This document shows, piece by piece, positions 23,950-35,899 of a stretch of 64,000 nucleotides of DNA. Both the position numbers and the translations under genes were made by a program. Source of the DNA: Pinus tabuliformis (taxonomy: Eukaryota; Streptophyta; Pinopsida; Pinales; Pinaceae); the NCBI GenBank assembly GCA_031772625.1, contig CM062816.1, positions 835,534,033 to 835,598,032 of the forward strand. Reading direction: 5' to 3'. Position 1 is the first letter of the stretch, and every line of letters begins with the position of its first letter. Under the pieces are notes generated by a model, which saw only the letters and a program-made list of their open reading frames with translations, was not told the origin of the DNA and searched no databases.

Positions 23950-25579
23950 AACAAGGAATATTATAGAATGGTTGCCATCAAAGGTGGTCCACATACTTGC
24001 AACAGTTTCATCTCAATATCAAATATAAGATAGTGAGCACAAATCATGTCGCAAAATGCCTCAGTTGACCTCCAATTGCAATAGTAACCACGGTGCTCCA
24101 CTCTTGTGGACATGAGGCCTTCAAGTGGCCCAAACAAGATGAGATTGATCATGATTTCACTACCACCTACCAGATGTTGAGCACAGGAACAACAATCAAT
24201 AACTTTCATCTTCAGGATGGATTGTTATTCCATATGGGCCATCTTTGTGTTCCTTCAAGCAAAGATACAAATCTGATTTGGGAAGCTCACTACAGTTGGA
24301 TGGTAGGACAATTTGGCATGGAAAAGAGAATGGTTGTGCTATAAAAGTATTTCTATTGGTCGAAACTTAGCAAGTATATTAGGTCCTAGACTACCTGCAC
24401 CATTGCCAAACTGCCCATTAAGAAGCAAGGGATGTACACCCCTTTGCCTACACTTATCAGGATCTAGGAATCCATCTTGATGGACTACATGTATATTTTT
24501 CCTCCAACCAAGTAGGTCAATGACTATGTCTTCACAATTATTGATCAATTTTATAATATGGCCATTTTGAAAATTTGCAAGAAGAATATCATAATGGAGG
24601 TGACTAACAAGCTCTTCTTTAAATGGGTGTGGGTACATATTGGGATACCATGGGCCATCATATCAAATCAGGACATTATATTCCTAAGCACATTTTGGTC
24701 GAGCCTCTAGTCACTATTGGACACTAAGCTCACCAAATCCACTACCTTCCACCCCCAAGTTGATTGCTAGACAAAGGTCATCAACAAGATGATCATGCAT
24801 ATCTTGCGCATGTACAACTCCAAGAATCCACAAACATGGGATGAAATTATCCCTTATGTTCAACATAGCTACAATAAAACCCTCCATAGCTCAACCAACC
24901 ACGACCCTTTTCAGGTGGGTCTGGGATTTCAACCATTGGGTCTTATTGATGTAACACTACCCCTTGCATCCACAAAGGTGGAATCCTCCCATGCTCACTC
25001 TAAGGCTGAAAAATCCACCAAAATCATTAAAAAAATTCAACACATTCATCAACAGGTCCATGCTATTTTACAAAGAGCCAATACTAAGAACAAACAGTGT
25101 CATGATCAACATCGGTTGCCACACAAATTTCACATGGGAGATAAAGTTTGGTGTCATTTGAAGAAAGAGAGCCTTATCGAACCCCATCAAAAGCTTCAGA
25201 CCTTGCACCATCACCAAGAATGTAGGTGACAATTATTTTGAGCTGAGTATTCCCCCTTCCTTAACTTAAACCCAATGTTTAATGTGCACCTCCTTTGGCC
25301 ATACTTTCCACCATTATTAGATACATCAAAGATAACAAAATAGTTGAATTTGGAAAAGATGAACCCCAAATGTATGGAATAGGAAACCATTGATAATATC
25401 ATGGGAACACAGGTTAAGGGCACTCGCCAATAGAGGATCCATCTTTATCAAGTTGTCAAAGCAAGGTAGCTCTTGCACCAAGGTAAGTGGTTATCCTAGG
25501 GCCAAGTTGAGTAGAAGTGTCCCCATCTGATGGGGGCACTTAATGTAATGGGGACCATTTCTTCCTAAGGAGGAAGGAC
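23950..25579 (+). pseudogene. Ty3/gypsy pol remnant, mainly integrase
   Basis: A broken plus-strand frame. It holds the integrase zinc-binding region (FHLQDGLLFHMGHLCVPSS then EAHYSWMVGQFGMEK at 24205-24330) and a core with MDYMYIFPPTK near 24480. Then come DQFYNMAILKICK near 24540, FHPQVDC near 24755 and RMYNSKNPQTWDEIIPYVQHSYNK near 24810-24880. A C-terminal region with HKFHMGDKVWCHLKKE lies near 25125. Many stops. The same family, with most of pol missing, lies at 38250-41582. Integrase inserts element DNA; this copy is inactive. Confidence 0.88.
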
Positions 25580-26170
25580 TAGTCCAAGTGGATATTGGTG
25601 GCCACCCACCTATTCCACTGGCTAAAAGCACAGTTCTCCATCTTGGCAATATTTTCTACAATTTTTTGGGTCCTAAACTTTTGGGGTTGTTTGAGGCCCT
25701 AAATGATGTTTCTTTAATGTGGTGGGACCTATGTGACAAAATCTAGCTTAGGCCCAATCAATTTTTTTACTTCTTGGTTAAACATTTCCAATGGGCTACT
25801 GAGCACGCCAAACAAAGATTGTATGCAAAATTTACGACCATGGGAAGTTAACATACCAACTACCCCCATTAGGGCCCACAAACCTTTTGGAATTTCATAT
25901 CATAGGGTTATGTTTTTTATGTTTATGGTTTCCTCATTATTAATTTACGTTAAAAAGGGTCTTTCAACCTCATTGTAAGGTGTTATGGTGAATGTGTGTA
26001 ACTATCACATCTCTTCTCAAAGATAAGCTACCACCATTTTTGCGAGTTTGTTTAATTTCACATTTTTACGGTTTCAAAACATTCCATTTATTGATAGAAG
26101 TCAAATTTTATTGTATCTTTGTGTTTTTTTTTATAAATCTATATTTCATTTCATTCCCTTCATAAACCCA
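25580..26170 (+). repeat. gypsy 3' LTR of the same family as 38250-41582
   Basis: After a purine-rich AAGGAGGAAGGA comes GTGGATATTGGTGGCCACC, shared with the LTRs starting 38250 and 40967. The match continues through TTTGAGGCCCTAAATGATG and weakens toward 26170. The first bases (TAGTCC for TGATCC) are changed. The right edge is approximate. Confidence 0.78.
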
Positions 26171-26395
26171 TATTAAGATGCAAGAAGAGAAAAAAACGTT
26201 TTCCTTGCTTGCTCCAACTAGAATTATCATTAAGGGATGATCCCTCAACTTTGAAACATTTAGCATATGGTTTATGATGGTTTTCAAATCTCCTATTATT
26301 ATGAGATATTTCAGCCCTATTTATTTAGCCACTTTGATACCCTACCATAAGGCATAAATTGCCACCTTGTTGTTGCAAGTAATGCTAAGACCCCA
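26171..26395. other. Short spacer without recognised feature
   Basis: AT-rich sequence between the gypsy LTR remnant and the LARD-like element; its last five bases, CCCCA, are the left target duplication. Confidence 0.6.
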
Positions 26396-28285
26396 TGATC
26401 CAGGAAATTTTTGTGAGTGCTTTCAAATAAAAATTCCCATCATATAGGCTATTTTACAAACACTTACATTTGCTTGTGAAATCATGAGCAATGTGTATTC
26501 TAAACAACTTCAACAAACCATCAACATGAAAGAAGTAACAATAATCATGAAACACACATAAACACATGATATGATAATGAGGTTCACCCAATGTGGGCTA
26601 TGTCTCTAGGCCCAGTGTCAAAAGTGGGGAGGTCGCTTCATTAGCTGCTACAAGAAGATCATGAGTACATGATGTAATCTCTATCAATACAAGGATGAAC
26701 CCCCTTATCTAGAGTGGCAAGTCTCTCCACAAGACGTTCTCCTATAACAACTTTCACTCATAAAATCTCTCCTTCAACATGACAAAGGAACAATCTCTCA
26801 CATAAAGTTGCATATAATGATCCTCTCACAAAGTGACATACATGGATCTCAAATTCAAATCGTCATCTCAACAAAAATCAAATGAACACATGGCAATAAT
26901 GCACCTTATACCTCCAAATCTAGGGACGGCTAGAAAATCAGCTACTCGGATGAATAAAAAGCATGTGCCACCAAGTTCCCTATGAAAAACCGTGAAATGT
27001 GAGTAGTAACCCAACCCCTTTATGTCACAGTTAATTTTGGGCTCCCCATGAATCTAGAAGATTCCTCAAAGATTCTCTTCTACGGGTTCACTGAAATTTG
27101 GCTGCTCAGATGAAGAAATTGATCACACCATCATGTTCCTTGCAAAAAATTTAGTCAGATGAATATAAATTTGGCCTGGTTTTGAGACTGTCAATTTTGG
27201 GTCTCTAGGGAATCTTTCAGATTCCATGCAGATTCCTGCATCAAGGTTCCACCTTCATGGTTTCGTCCTTAACATTTTGCCTCTGGAAAATCTACTGCTC
27301 AAATCAGAAAGTGTTTGCATCATCAAAATCCTAGCGAAATTACGATCAATCTAAGTATGAACTTGGCATAATTCTGACTCTTTCAAAATTTAGTTCTAAG
27401 GGAATCTTACAAATTCCTCACAAGATTCTCAAGTTCATGGTTCTACTACTTCATTCTATGTGTTAGCTGCACTTGACCCTCTCATCTCAGCCTCTGCGTC
27501 CCTCTGGCTTGGGTGAATTTTGGTCTTTATATATTTTTTATGGGGTGTGAATACCAACATAGGTCGTTGGCCTAATGGCGAGGCCTTGATGTTGGGTCGA
27601 AAGAGACCGGGAGTCAAACCCCACCTGCGCCATAACAAAATTTATTTTGTTTTTTTTAAATGTTTTGACATTGTTTTAGTTTAGTTATCGGTTATGTTTT
27701 TTGTTGGCGTTTTGTATTAAGTGGGTCATCGTTTGGCGGGTCGGCCCCCGGCCGACGCAGGTTCAAGTCCCGCTAGCCCAATATATGCGGTCGTTTATAT
27801 ATATATATATATATATGGTCGTTGGCCATATAACATAATCATTATATGTGAAATATGACATCCGAGTGTTGGGCCAGTCTGCCTGCCCTTTTTTAATATT
27901 TTTTATTTTAAACTTAACCAAGAGGTTGATCGCCAGATTTTTAGGGGTCACTGGAAATTTTAAACAAGCAACAATTTCGTCAGTTTCGACTGCCGATAAG
28001 TGTCAAATTATCACTTAGTTAACAACTGCCAAATTTAGCAGCTTCCACCAAATTTATCCGGATCTCCAGATTTTGTGAACCTCCAAATTTAGTTAGCGCT
28101 CTGCTAAATTTAGCTAGTGGGGCCAAGTTGACCAAAACTTTGACTGCGAATATCTTAAGCATACGAAGTCAGATTCGAGTGTTATCTACATAATTAGAAT
28201 TAGGAAAATGAGCTCTTCGATTTGGTTCTGGTTTTGTGAAATCTGAATTTTTTATTTTTTAGCCTCTCTGGAGCCACCTGGATCA
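26396..28285 (-). repeat. LARD-like element 3' LTR
   Basis: Starts TGATCCAGG, ends CCTGGATCA. Includes two tRNA-like modules and a TA dinucleotide run at 27796-27817. Similar along its length to 29947-31846, with scattered differences. Confidence 0.9.
27562..27782 (+). other. Two tRNA-like (pol III box) modules in LTR
   Basis: The first module (27562-27633) has TTGGCCTAATGG at 27567 resembling an A box and GGAGTCAAACC at 27610 resembling a B box, 43 nt apart as in a tRNA gene. The second has GGTTCAAGTCC at 27760-27770, which fits the B-box consensus well. Neither folds as an obvious complete tRNA by eye, so this may be an old SINE head or tRNA-derived piece. Confidence 0.45.
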
Positions 28286-28739
28286 TTCCTCCCCATTGAG
28301 GAGCTTTTGGTCCTCCAAAAGCATGAACAAAATCTGCAATCTGTTAGACTCCCTCATTTGCACCACAAGTGTCTTGACAGACCATACTTCCTTCTCCTTC
28401 ACCTTTTTACTTCAGAGCCATAAGTGATGAACCGACACCTATATCTTGTGCTGACCTATAGTACAACTTACAAAATACATATTATTTTACAAGACCTATT
28501 ATGACCCAAGAAAACCCCATACTTTCCAAGAGTTTAACACACTCTTTGGTCAAGTTTCCATCAAAATCATAACAAAAACCAATACCCAAGCTATCAACTA
28601 AAATACCAAAAACATCATCATGTTGCATTCATAAGTAATAGAAAACACTTCATCACTTTTACAAACATATCACAACATGTGATTTACAAAATATGGCCAT
28701 GATCAACTACTTAAAAATTCTACCCATCTCTTACCCTAC

Positions 28740-29915
28740 CAGGTTGATGGGCTATGTTCATGTAGCTGGATTTCTCATTGATCAACTTCATTGATTGGTT
28801 CCTTGACAGGTTCTTTCTGGTCTTCCTTCGGTCGCTGCTATGGAGGGAACTCCCAACATGTGGCTCTCTAATGTCCACTCTTGTTGCAATGGATACAAAA
28901 ATGATTCTTCCTCCATACATGCTTGACCTTCTTCCTTCGCTGATGTGGAGAAGGGTTTTCACATATTTTCCTCTTCCTTGCTTCCATTCTCTTCCAACAC
29001 TTGGCAACAACATGGTTATACAAGCAGAAAAAAGTACATGGTATTATGTGCCAAAAGTTTTATTCATACATTAACAATCTTCTTTTAATCAAAAGGAACA
29101 TTAGAATATCGAGACCTTTTATACCTTGTTTGGTTTTCTCTAGTGTGATCTTGGCGATGAGAGCTTGCCTTAACTCTTCTTATATAATGCTCACTGTCAC
29201 GGGAAGATTGTGATGTCCCTTCAGTATTCTCTTTTGTTGATGGTTTTGGAAATGGCTTGGATTCTTTTCTTGTAGAACCCCTTACTTTTGTTGCCTTCAA
29301 ACACTCTCCTTCAATGTAACCCAATCGTGAAAATCGAGGTCTTTGTACAACCCCTAATGGTTGAGTCATTCCTTAGCCATTAACACCAAGTCCTCCTCCT
29401 TTATACCCCATCTTGGTAAGGAGTCTCATGTCGGTTCCTGAAATGGGTACCTCAATGTTTCCAACAGAAATAACATAATGTGAAATTGAAACTAAAGAAT
29501 TACCAATATTTTTTACCTCAGTTGTTGATTATGAAGCAGGTGATGATGGCTTTGTTAAGCCTTCATTTCACTTCAACTTTTCCAAGGCCTCTTCCGTGGC
29601 TCGTAATTGAAGCCGCAATATCTACTTCTCCTCTTCTTCTTCTTGTAAAATTCCCCTTAATTCAACATTCTCCACTTGAAGGCTTTGGATGATATCTTCT
29701 TTTGAATGATGAGAAGAAGATGAAGAATAAGAATATTCTCCCGAAGATGGAGATGGAGCATCATCCTCTGCTCTCTCTTTCTCCTATTCCTCTTTTATCA
29801 TTCTCTCTTCAAAATAGGCAAACAATATGCCTACCATGTTTTCCATAGAAGGCCTCATAGAGATCTTGGTTTTTCTCCATTTCCCTTCTTGTTGCATGCT
29901 TAATTCATAATCCAT
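28740..29915 (-). pseudogene. Gag-like protein with G-patch domain and zinc knuckles (decayed)
   Basis: Starts ATG at 29915, about 20 nt after the primer site, and runs in one frame past 29085. Visible in order: a Ser-rich segment; a Glu/Leu-rich stretch with coiled-coil look (about codons 65-115); then a G-patch at about codons 163-200 (29429-29316). The G-patch has the glycines of LLTKMGYKGGGLGVNG and ends RLGY. A Lys/Ser/Arg-rich linker follows. In another frame come two knuckles: a degraded one at 29038-28997 and CIHCNKSGH...RATC at 28897-28856. Stops interrupt the N-terminal part (5 or more), the G-patch (one) and the second knuckle (one). G-patch domains bind RNA and activate DEAH helicases, and occur in betaretroviruses; a role here in RNA handling is inference. 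Confidence 0.8.
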
Positions 29916-29932
29916 GGTAAAAAGGTCAAACC

Positions 29933-29944
29933 AATTTGGTACCA
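29933..29944 (-). other. Primer-binding-site-like sequence of LARD-like element
   Basis: On the minus strand TGGTACCAAATT, resembling TGGTATCAGAGC over its first nine bases, two bases from the LTR edge. Degraded. Confidence 0.6.
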
Positions 29945-29946
29945 CT

Positions 29947-31846
29947 TTATCTGGGGATTTTTTTTAGTGCTTTCAAACAAAAATTCCTATCATACAGGAC
30001 CTTTTAATAAGACTTACATTTTCTTGTGAAATCATGAGCAATTCATATTCTAAACAACTTCAACAAACCATCAACATGAAAAAAGGAACAATAATCATGA
30101 AATACACACAAACACATGATATGATAAGGGAGTTCACCCAATGTGGGTTACGTCTCTAGGCCTGGTGTCAAAAGTGGGGAGGTCACTTCATTCGCTGTTG
30201 CAAGAAGATGATGAGTACATGATGTAATATTTGTCAATACAAGGATGAACCCCCTTATTTAGAGTGGCATATCTCTCCATGAGACGTACTCCTATAATAA
30301 CTCTTACTCATAAAATCACTCCTTCAACATGACAGAGGGACAATATATCACATAAAGTGGCATACAATGATCCTCTCACAAAGTGGCATACATGGATCTC
30401 AAATTCAAATCATCTTCCCAAAAAAAATCAAATGAACACATGGAAATAATGCACCTTATACCTCCAAGTTTGGGTACAGTGTAAAAATTGGCTACTCAAA
30501 TGAAGAAAAATAATGTGCCACCAATTTCCTTGCGAAAAATCATGAAATCTAAGTATAAACTCAACCCCTTTCTATCACGATCAAGTTTGGGCTCCTTGGG
30601 AATCTCAATGATTCCTCAAAGATTCTCTTTTGCGAGTTGACTGAAATTTAGCTACTTATATGAATAAACTGATCACACCATCGCATTCCTTTTGAAAAAT
30701 TGAGTCAGATGAATACAAAGTTGGCCTGGTTCTAATACTGTCAATTTTGGGCCTCTAGGGAGTCTTTCAAATTCCATGCATATTCCTGCATCAAGGTTCC
30801 ACCTTCATGGTTCCGTCCTCAACATTTTTGTTATGGAAAATTTGTTGCTCATATCAAAAAGTCATCTACACCATTAGACTCCTAGATAAATTTTGATCAA
30901 TCTGAGTATAAACTTGGCATAATTATGACTATGTCAAAATTCAGTTCCAAGGGAATCTTACAGATTCCTCACAAGATTCTCAAGTTCATGGTTCCACTGC
31001 CTCATTTTGTGTGCCATATCAGGGTTCCTGACTCGATGCTCTCCTCTCAGCCTCCCCTTCCCTCCGGCTTGGGAAAATTTAAGTCTTTATATATATTTTT
31101 ATGGCGCATGAATACCAACATATGATGTTGGCCTAACGACAACGTCTTTCTATTAGGTCAGCGAAGACATGGAGTCAAACCCTGCTCATGCCATAAAAAA
31201 AATTGTTTTGGCTTCTAAAATTTTTTGGCATCATTTTAATTTGGTTGGTGGTTATGTTTGTCATTGGTGTTTTGTATTAAGTTGCCACCAGTTGGCGGGC
31301 AGGCCCCCAACCAGCGCGGGTTCAAGTCACATCGGCCCAATATATGCAGTAATTTTTTTATATATATGGTCGTTGGCCATATAACATAATAATTATATGT
31401 GAAATATGATAACAAAGGGTTGGGTGGGTCTGCCGGGCCCGCCCTCCCTTTTTTAATATTTTTTATAATTTTAAACTCAACCAACAGGTCAACTGCCATA
31501 ATTTTAGGGGTCACTAGAAATTTTAAACACGCAACAATTTCATCATTGCCGACCGCCGATAAGTGTCAAATCGTTAGTTAGTTAACAACCACCAAATTTA
31601 GCTGCTTTCGCCAAATTTGGCCGGACCTCGAGATTTATCGAACCTCCAAATTCAATTAGCGCTCTACTAAATTTAGTTAGTGGGGCCAAGTTGACTAAAA
31701 CTTTGACTGCAAATATCTTGAGCATACAAATCAGATTTGAGAGTCATTTGTGCCATTAGAATTAGGACGGAAAGTTCAATCTGGTTCTAGTTTCAGCAAA
31801 ATCCGAAGACTTTTATTTTTGAGCCTTTCTGGAGCCACTTGGATCA
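29947..31846 (-). repeat. LARD-like element 5' LTR
   Basis: Partner of 26396-28285. The interior edge is mutated (TTATCTGGGG against TGATCCAGG) and the outer edge reads CTTGGATCA, followed by the CCCCA duplication. Confidence 0.9.
31118..31342 (+). other. tRNA-like modules in the second LTR
   Basis: The counterparts of 27562-27782: TTGGCCTAACGA and GGAGTCAAACC in the first module, GGTTCAAGTCAC at about 31319 in the second. Both LTRs carry them, so they were present in the parent element. Confidence 0.45.
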
Positions 31847-32392
31847 CCCCATACATAATAAGTTCTAAATATCTCTCTAGGATTTTTTAATACCCCTTCC
31901 CTCACCCCCACCTCCCCCAAACAACAAAACTTGCAACCCAAAAATAATTAACTATATCATTGACACATCTAAGTAACTTTCATTTCTCATGCAATCTTTT
32001 AAGTTTCACCTAAAAATAATGACATTAAATTAATACTCATTTTTTAAACTAAGTATATGAATCTACTAACTATTTGTACCATGCCTATTCTTTTATTTCC
32101 TTCATAGCCTAAGTTCAAGCTTGGCATTCTTCTATCACTTTCCTTGCACAACCTTAGTTTTGAGTTCTCATGAATTTAACTTGGTAACCAAATATAACCT
32201 TCCCTTTGTTATTGAAGTGTGCCTAAAGGTTATCTCCACCATAAAGTTTTATACACTTGCACCACTAAGAGTTGAAGTTCCTTAACTCAACATAACATCA
32301 ACATATGGCTTCTATCTATGCTCATGCTCCTTTAATGAATATGGGTGGCAGCATAGTTAAATTTGGTGAGATCCACGCACCTCCAATAAGAG
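31847..32392. other. Spacer, no gene seen
   Basis: AT-rich with a C-rich patch near 31890-31920. Its first five bases are the right CCCCA duplication of the LARD-like element, and its last five (32388-32392, AAGAG) the left duplication of the tandem gypsy array. Confidence 0.7.
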
Positions 32393-34325
32393 TGTAACAA
32401 CCCCTAGTTGATTTCCTATGTAAATAAAAATAAGACCAAGGTCATGGGACACATATTCCAAGTTGAATGTTGGATAAAACATATTGATGGGCATCATTGG
32501 TGCCTAATAAATGGCTATGGAAATTAACAAAGGCATTGGCAAAGGCAAAGAGGCATTAATTGGCATTTATTGATGGAAATAAAGGAAAATAGCAGAAAAG
32601 GGAGTTCACGACTTTTTTCAATTGAGCTTTTGTGGGTTTAGATTTTGTCAGTTCAGTTTTGTAGCTCTCTTTTATTCTTTTATTCTCTCATACTCCTGCA
32701 CACTTAGAGTATTCTTGGAGCATTCTTGGAGCACTTTGACATACATTGGATTTGGAGAAAGAAGGAAAAGGAAAGCAGGAAAGCGCAAGGGAATAGTTGG
32801 ATCAACAACTACAATATGGTTACTTTGTAGGTAACAAGTTGCATTTGTGATTTCCTTGTCGATTTTTTGATGCATGGTATATTCATGTGATTATATGGTT
32901 ATGTGTTGTCATTAGCATGGAGGATTGCTTGGAGTAACAGTGGTTTTAACATTGCCTTTCCATTTTCGAGATAGCCATGGTGTTGTGGGATTTTCCACTT
33001 GATTTTTTTCTATTTGGTGTTCATAATTCCTTATGGTTGTGGGTTGGAACAAACACTTTGGAAACCCTGGAACAACTTGGGTTGAGTTACTAGTCCTGGA
33101 GCCTAGGTTGGGACAAATTCTTTGGAGCCCTTGGTGGGTTTATTTACTAGTCCATGGAGTCGGGTTGGACAAATGCTCTGGAGCCCTGGAAGGCTATGGG
33201 TTGAGTTACTAGTTCCTGGAGCCCTAGAAGGCTATGGGTTGAGTTACTAGTTCCAGGAGCCCTAGACAACTTGGGTAGAGACTGATATGGTTGGTGTTAG
33301 TGATGTCTAACCAAAGAGGCGGAATCATTGTGGTTGAGGGTTGAGGCGGTTTGGCCTCAAGAAGACCTGCTTGGTTTTGTCTTGGTTTATTCCATGAGAT
33401 CCCACATTCATGCTTGGAATATGGCACAGGAGTGATTGGATGAAAGAGAGATTTGGTTCATCCTAATCTATGGTCGAGTGGTACGTCGAAGTCCTTGACT
33501 TTGTTGGTATTTTTAGATGTTAATATGAGACATTTCCTTACTGTTATTCATATATATTTGTAGTGATTATGTTGGCAATATTATGGTTGAGTTGCCATGG
33601 TTTCTATGCTGGTTATTTTCCAGTTATATGTTGATTATATGATGTGTGCCATCTATGGATCTTGTTATGAATTGTTTAATTATTGACTGGTTGATAAATA
33701 TATGGACTAATAAGTTTTGTTTCAGCTATGTGGAGAGGAAATAGGGCCTTATTTTTTATTCTCAGATGAATATCATACTATTATGATCATATATGCGTTC
33801 ATGACTTGTAGCTTACATGTTTGCCATATGTTTAACGAAATGTCTAGTGTGTTCTAGGCAGTCTAGGTCAAGTACTTAATTCAAGTTTGAATGATTAGCT
33901 TTTCCCTCATGTCAATAATGACTCTGGAAAGTCCCGGATAGTTATGGGAAATGATCTAGAGTTTGATCTGGAATTGTGGCTCAGATCTTGGGACCGCGCC
34001 CTCTGAATTGAAATTTTTTGGCTATTACCACATTGAAGTAGTGTCATGCATGAAGTTGGAGCCTTATAACCACACCCTTGTAGGCTTGTGTGTGGTTGGG
34101 ATGTTAAGTTAGAGAAAAGAAACCCTATCTCAGGTTTTGGTCACCTGGGGTAGTTCTTTGACCCCTAAGTGTCCTATATGCCTTGAGGAATGTATGTGAG
34201 TTGCCATTTATCGGCCCCACTTTCATAACTGAAGCTTGGAGATTGGGTCATGTCATAGTGACACTCATCTCATGTTTATCTTGGCAGGTTTATGAATTTG
34301 GGGAAATGTGGGAGGGGTGGTTACA
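32393..34325 (+). repeat. Tandem array LTR 1 (1933 bp)
   Basis: TGTAACAACCCC to GGTGGTTACA. It contains an imperfect tandem block at about 33040-33275 built on GGAGCCCT and TTGAGTTACTAGT. The last unit is duplicated here relative to LTRs 2 and 3. Confidence 0.92.
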
Positions 34326-34328
34326 GGG

Positions 34329-34340
34329 TGGTATTAGATC
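34329..34340 (+). other. Primer-binding site, first interior
   Basis: TGGTATTAGATC, two changes from the Met-tRNA site, three bases after the LTR. Confidence 0.8.
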
Positions 34341-34613
34341 TCCCAAGTTCAAACACTTGGACTAGATGGGCTAGTTGTGATTTTTGTGCATGCATGTTAG
34401 TTGTCGAAGTGTTTTGTATGCATGCATTGTGATGGTCACTGTTGTGGTCTTGTGTTGTCATAATGATGTTGAGATGATTGATATGTTGATTTCATATATA
34501 TACATATGTTTTTCTAATCCATATTGACTGTGCAAACAAGATAGCCTCCCTTGAAATTCACTAAGGTATGTTGATTATGTTTATATTTGGTTTATTTGGC
34601 ATGGTATGTTTGT

Positions 34614-35880
34614 ATGGAGAATAAGATTAAGATGAACAACAGAATCGTGGACTATATTTCACGTGATTCTCCCTATAGATCAGATGAACAACATGGCAAT
34701 GAGTACTCCCCTGACATAGCAGATACATTGAGAAGTTTGAAAGCAAAGGTCAGAAGTTGTAAGGTGCATAATGACAGGATCATTCAGTCACAGGAAATAC
34801 TTCTCAAGGCACAAGAGAAACAGGTAGAGGATAATGCAATCATCCTTCAAAGTCTATTAGATTTGCAGAGACAAGGACTGCTTAGGATCATTCATGGACA
34901 AGAGGAAAGGACCAATGGGGCATATGGCAATTGGTCTCAATCAAGATACAAGTTTGATAGGGATGACGCAACCAGAGATGGTAGATTCTTGGATACACCT
35001 GAAAGGAAGGGTAATGACTATGGGTTGTATTCTAGTTCTGGTTCAGAGATACATCATTATCATCACCGCCACAATCAGTATAGGAGGAGTGAGAAGTAGT
35101 ACTTGCTAGAGGAGTTCAAGAAAGAAAATCATTCTACATTTGATGTAAAAATGAAGAATTCACAAGATGAAAAAGCTTGGTTGCTTGGGATGAATAAGTT
35201 TTTAGATTGCATGATTATTCAGAAAATACGGAAGCCAAGATAGTTACTTTCAGTCTTAAAGGAAAAACAGACATTCGGTGGGAAGATGTGAAGATGTCAA
35301 AGGCGTTTGAGAAGAGGAGCTGGCTTGGAGTGAGTTTGAGATACTTTTCAGGATGAAGTATCTATATAAAAGATATTATGACGAAAGGTAAAAGGAGTTA
35401 TATGAGTTGAAGATGGGATCTATAACCGATGAGGAGTATACTAGTAGATTCTTGGAGTTGTTGAGATATGTGCCTTATCTTAAGGAGGAGAAAACAAAGA
35501 TTCAAAGATTCATCATTGGGTTGTCGGTATCATTCAAAAATAAGATTGGGTTAGATAAGCCTAAATCGCTGGAGGAATCCATCATAAAGTTGAAGCAGTG
35601 TTATGAGCAATCGTAGCCCAAGACTGAATCTAAGCAGAAGAAGAATAAAGGAAAGTGGGTTAAGAAGAGAGGAAAACCTCAAGATATAGATAACAAGGAG
35701 AATGTAGTGTCACACAGTAAGTTCAATGCAACTGACAGAGGACAAGGATTTTAGTTTGAGGAGCAGAACAAGGGTGATGGAGGGAAGCCTTTGTAGTGTT
35801 GGACTTGTCGTAAGGATCATCGCAGGATAGATTGTCCACAGAATCAAGGTGACAGATCTCGGATTTAAAGTTCTCATGAG
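34614..35880 (+). pseudogene. gypsy gag, first interior (decayed)
   Basis: A likely start at 34614 (MENKIKMNNR) opens a Gln/Lys-rich helical N-terminal part (open to 35099). The capsid (retrotransposon gag) core follows at about 35110-35620, with KYLYKRYYDE-like and EEYTSRFLELLRYVPYLKEE blocks and SLEESIIKLKQCYEQS. A knuckle, CWTCRKDHRRIDC, lies at 35797-35835 with CX2CX3HX4C spacing. Stops and small indels break the frame. The second copy lies at 45412-46650. Confidence 0.88.
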
Positions 35881-35899
35881 GCACAAACAGTTGGGGATG

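Larger units (their letters stand above)
26396..31846 (-). mobile_element. LARD-like LTR retrotransposon encoding only a G-patch Gag-like protein
   Basis: Two direct repeats of about 1.9 kb (26396-28285 and 29947-31846) with TGATCC...GGATCA-type ends enclose 1.66 kb. The perfect target duplication CCCCA lies at 26391-26395 and 31847-31851. Minus orientation is shown by a primer-site-like TGGTACCAAATT (complement of 29933-29944) and a purine tract complementary to TTCCTCCCC just right of 28285. The interior holds one decayed Gag-like frame and no protease, RT, RNase H or integrase. It must have depended on another element's enzymes. The complete structure is directly visible; the LARD name is by structure. 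Confidence 0.92.

Noticed and set aside
27541..27782. Intact tRNA gene
   Set aside because: Box-like motifs are present but I cannot form a convincing acceptor stem and anticodon arm; kept only as a tRNA-like module.
32622..33427. Short frames on both strands in LTR 1, mirrored in LTRs 2 and 3
   Set aside because: LTR sequence shared by descent; frames are not conserved in length and show no domain.
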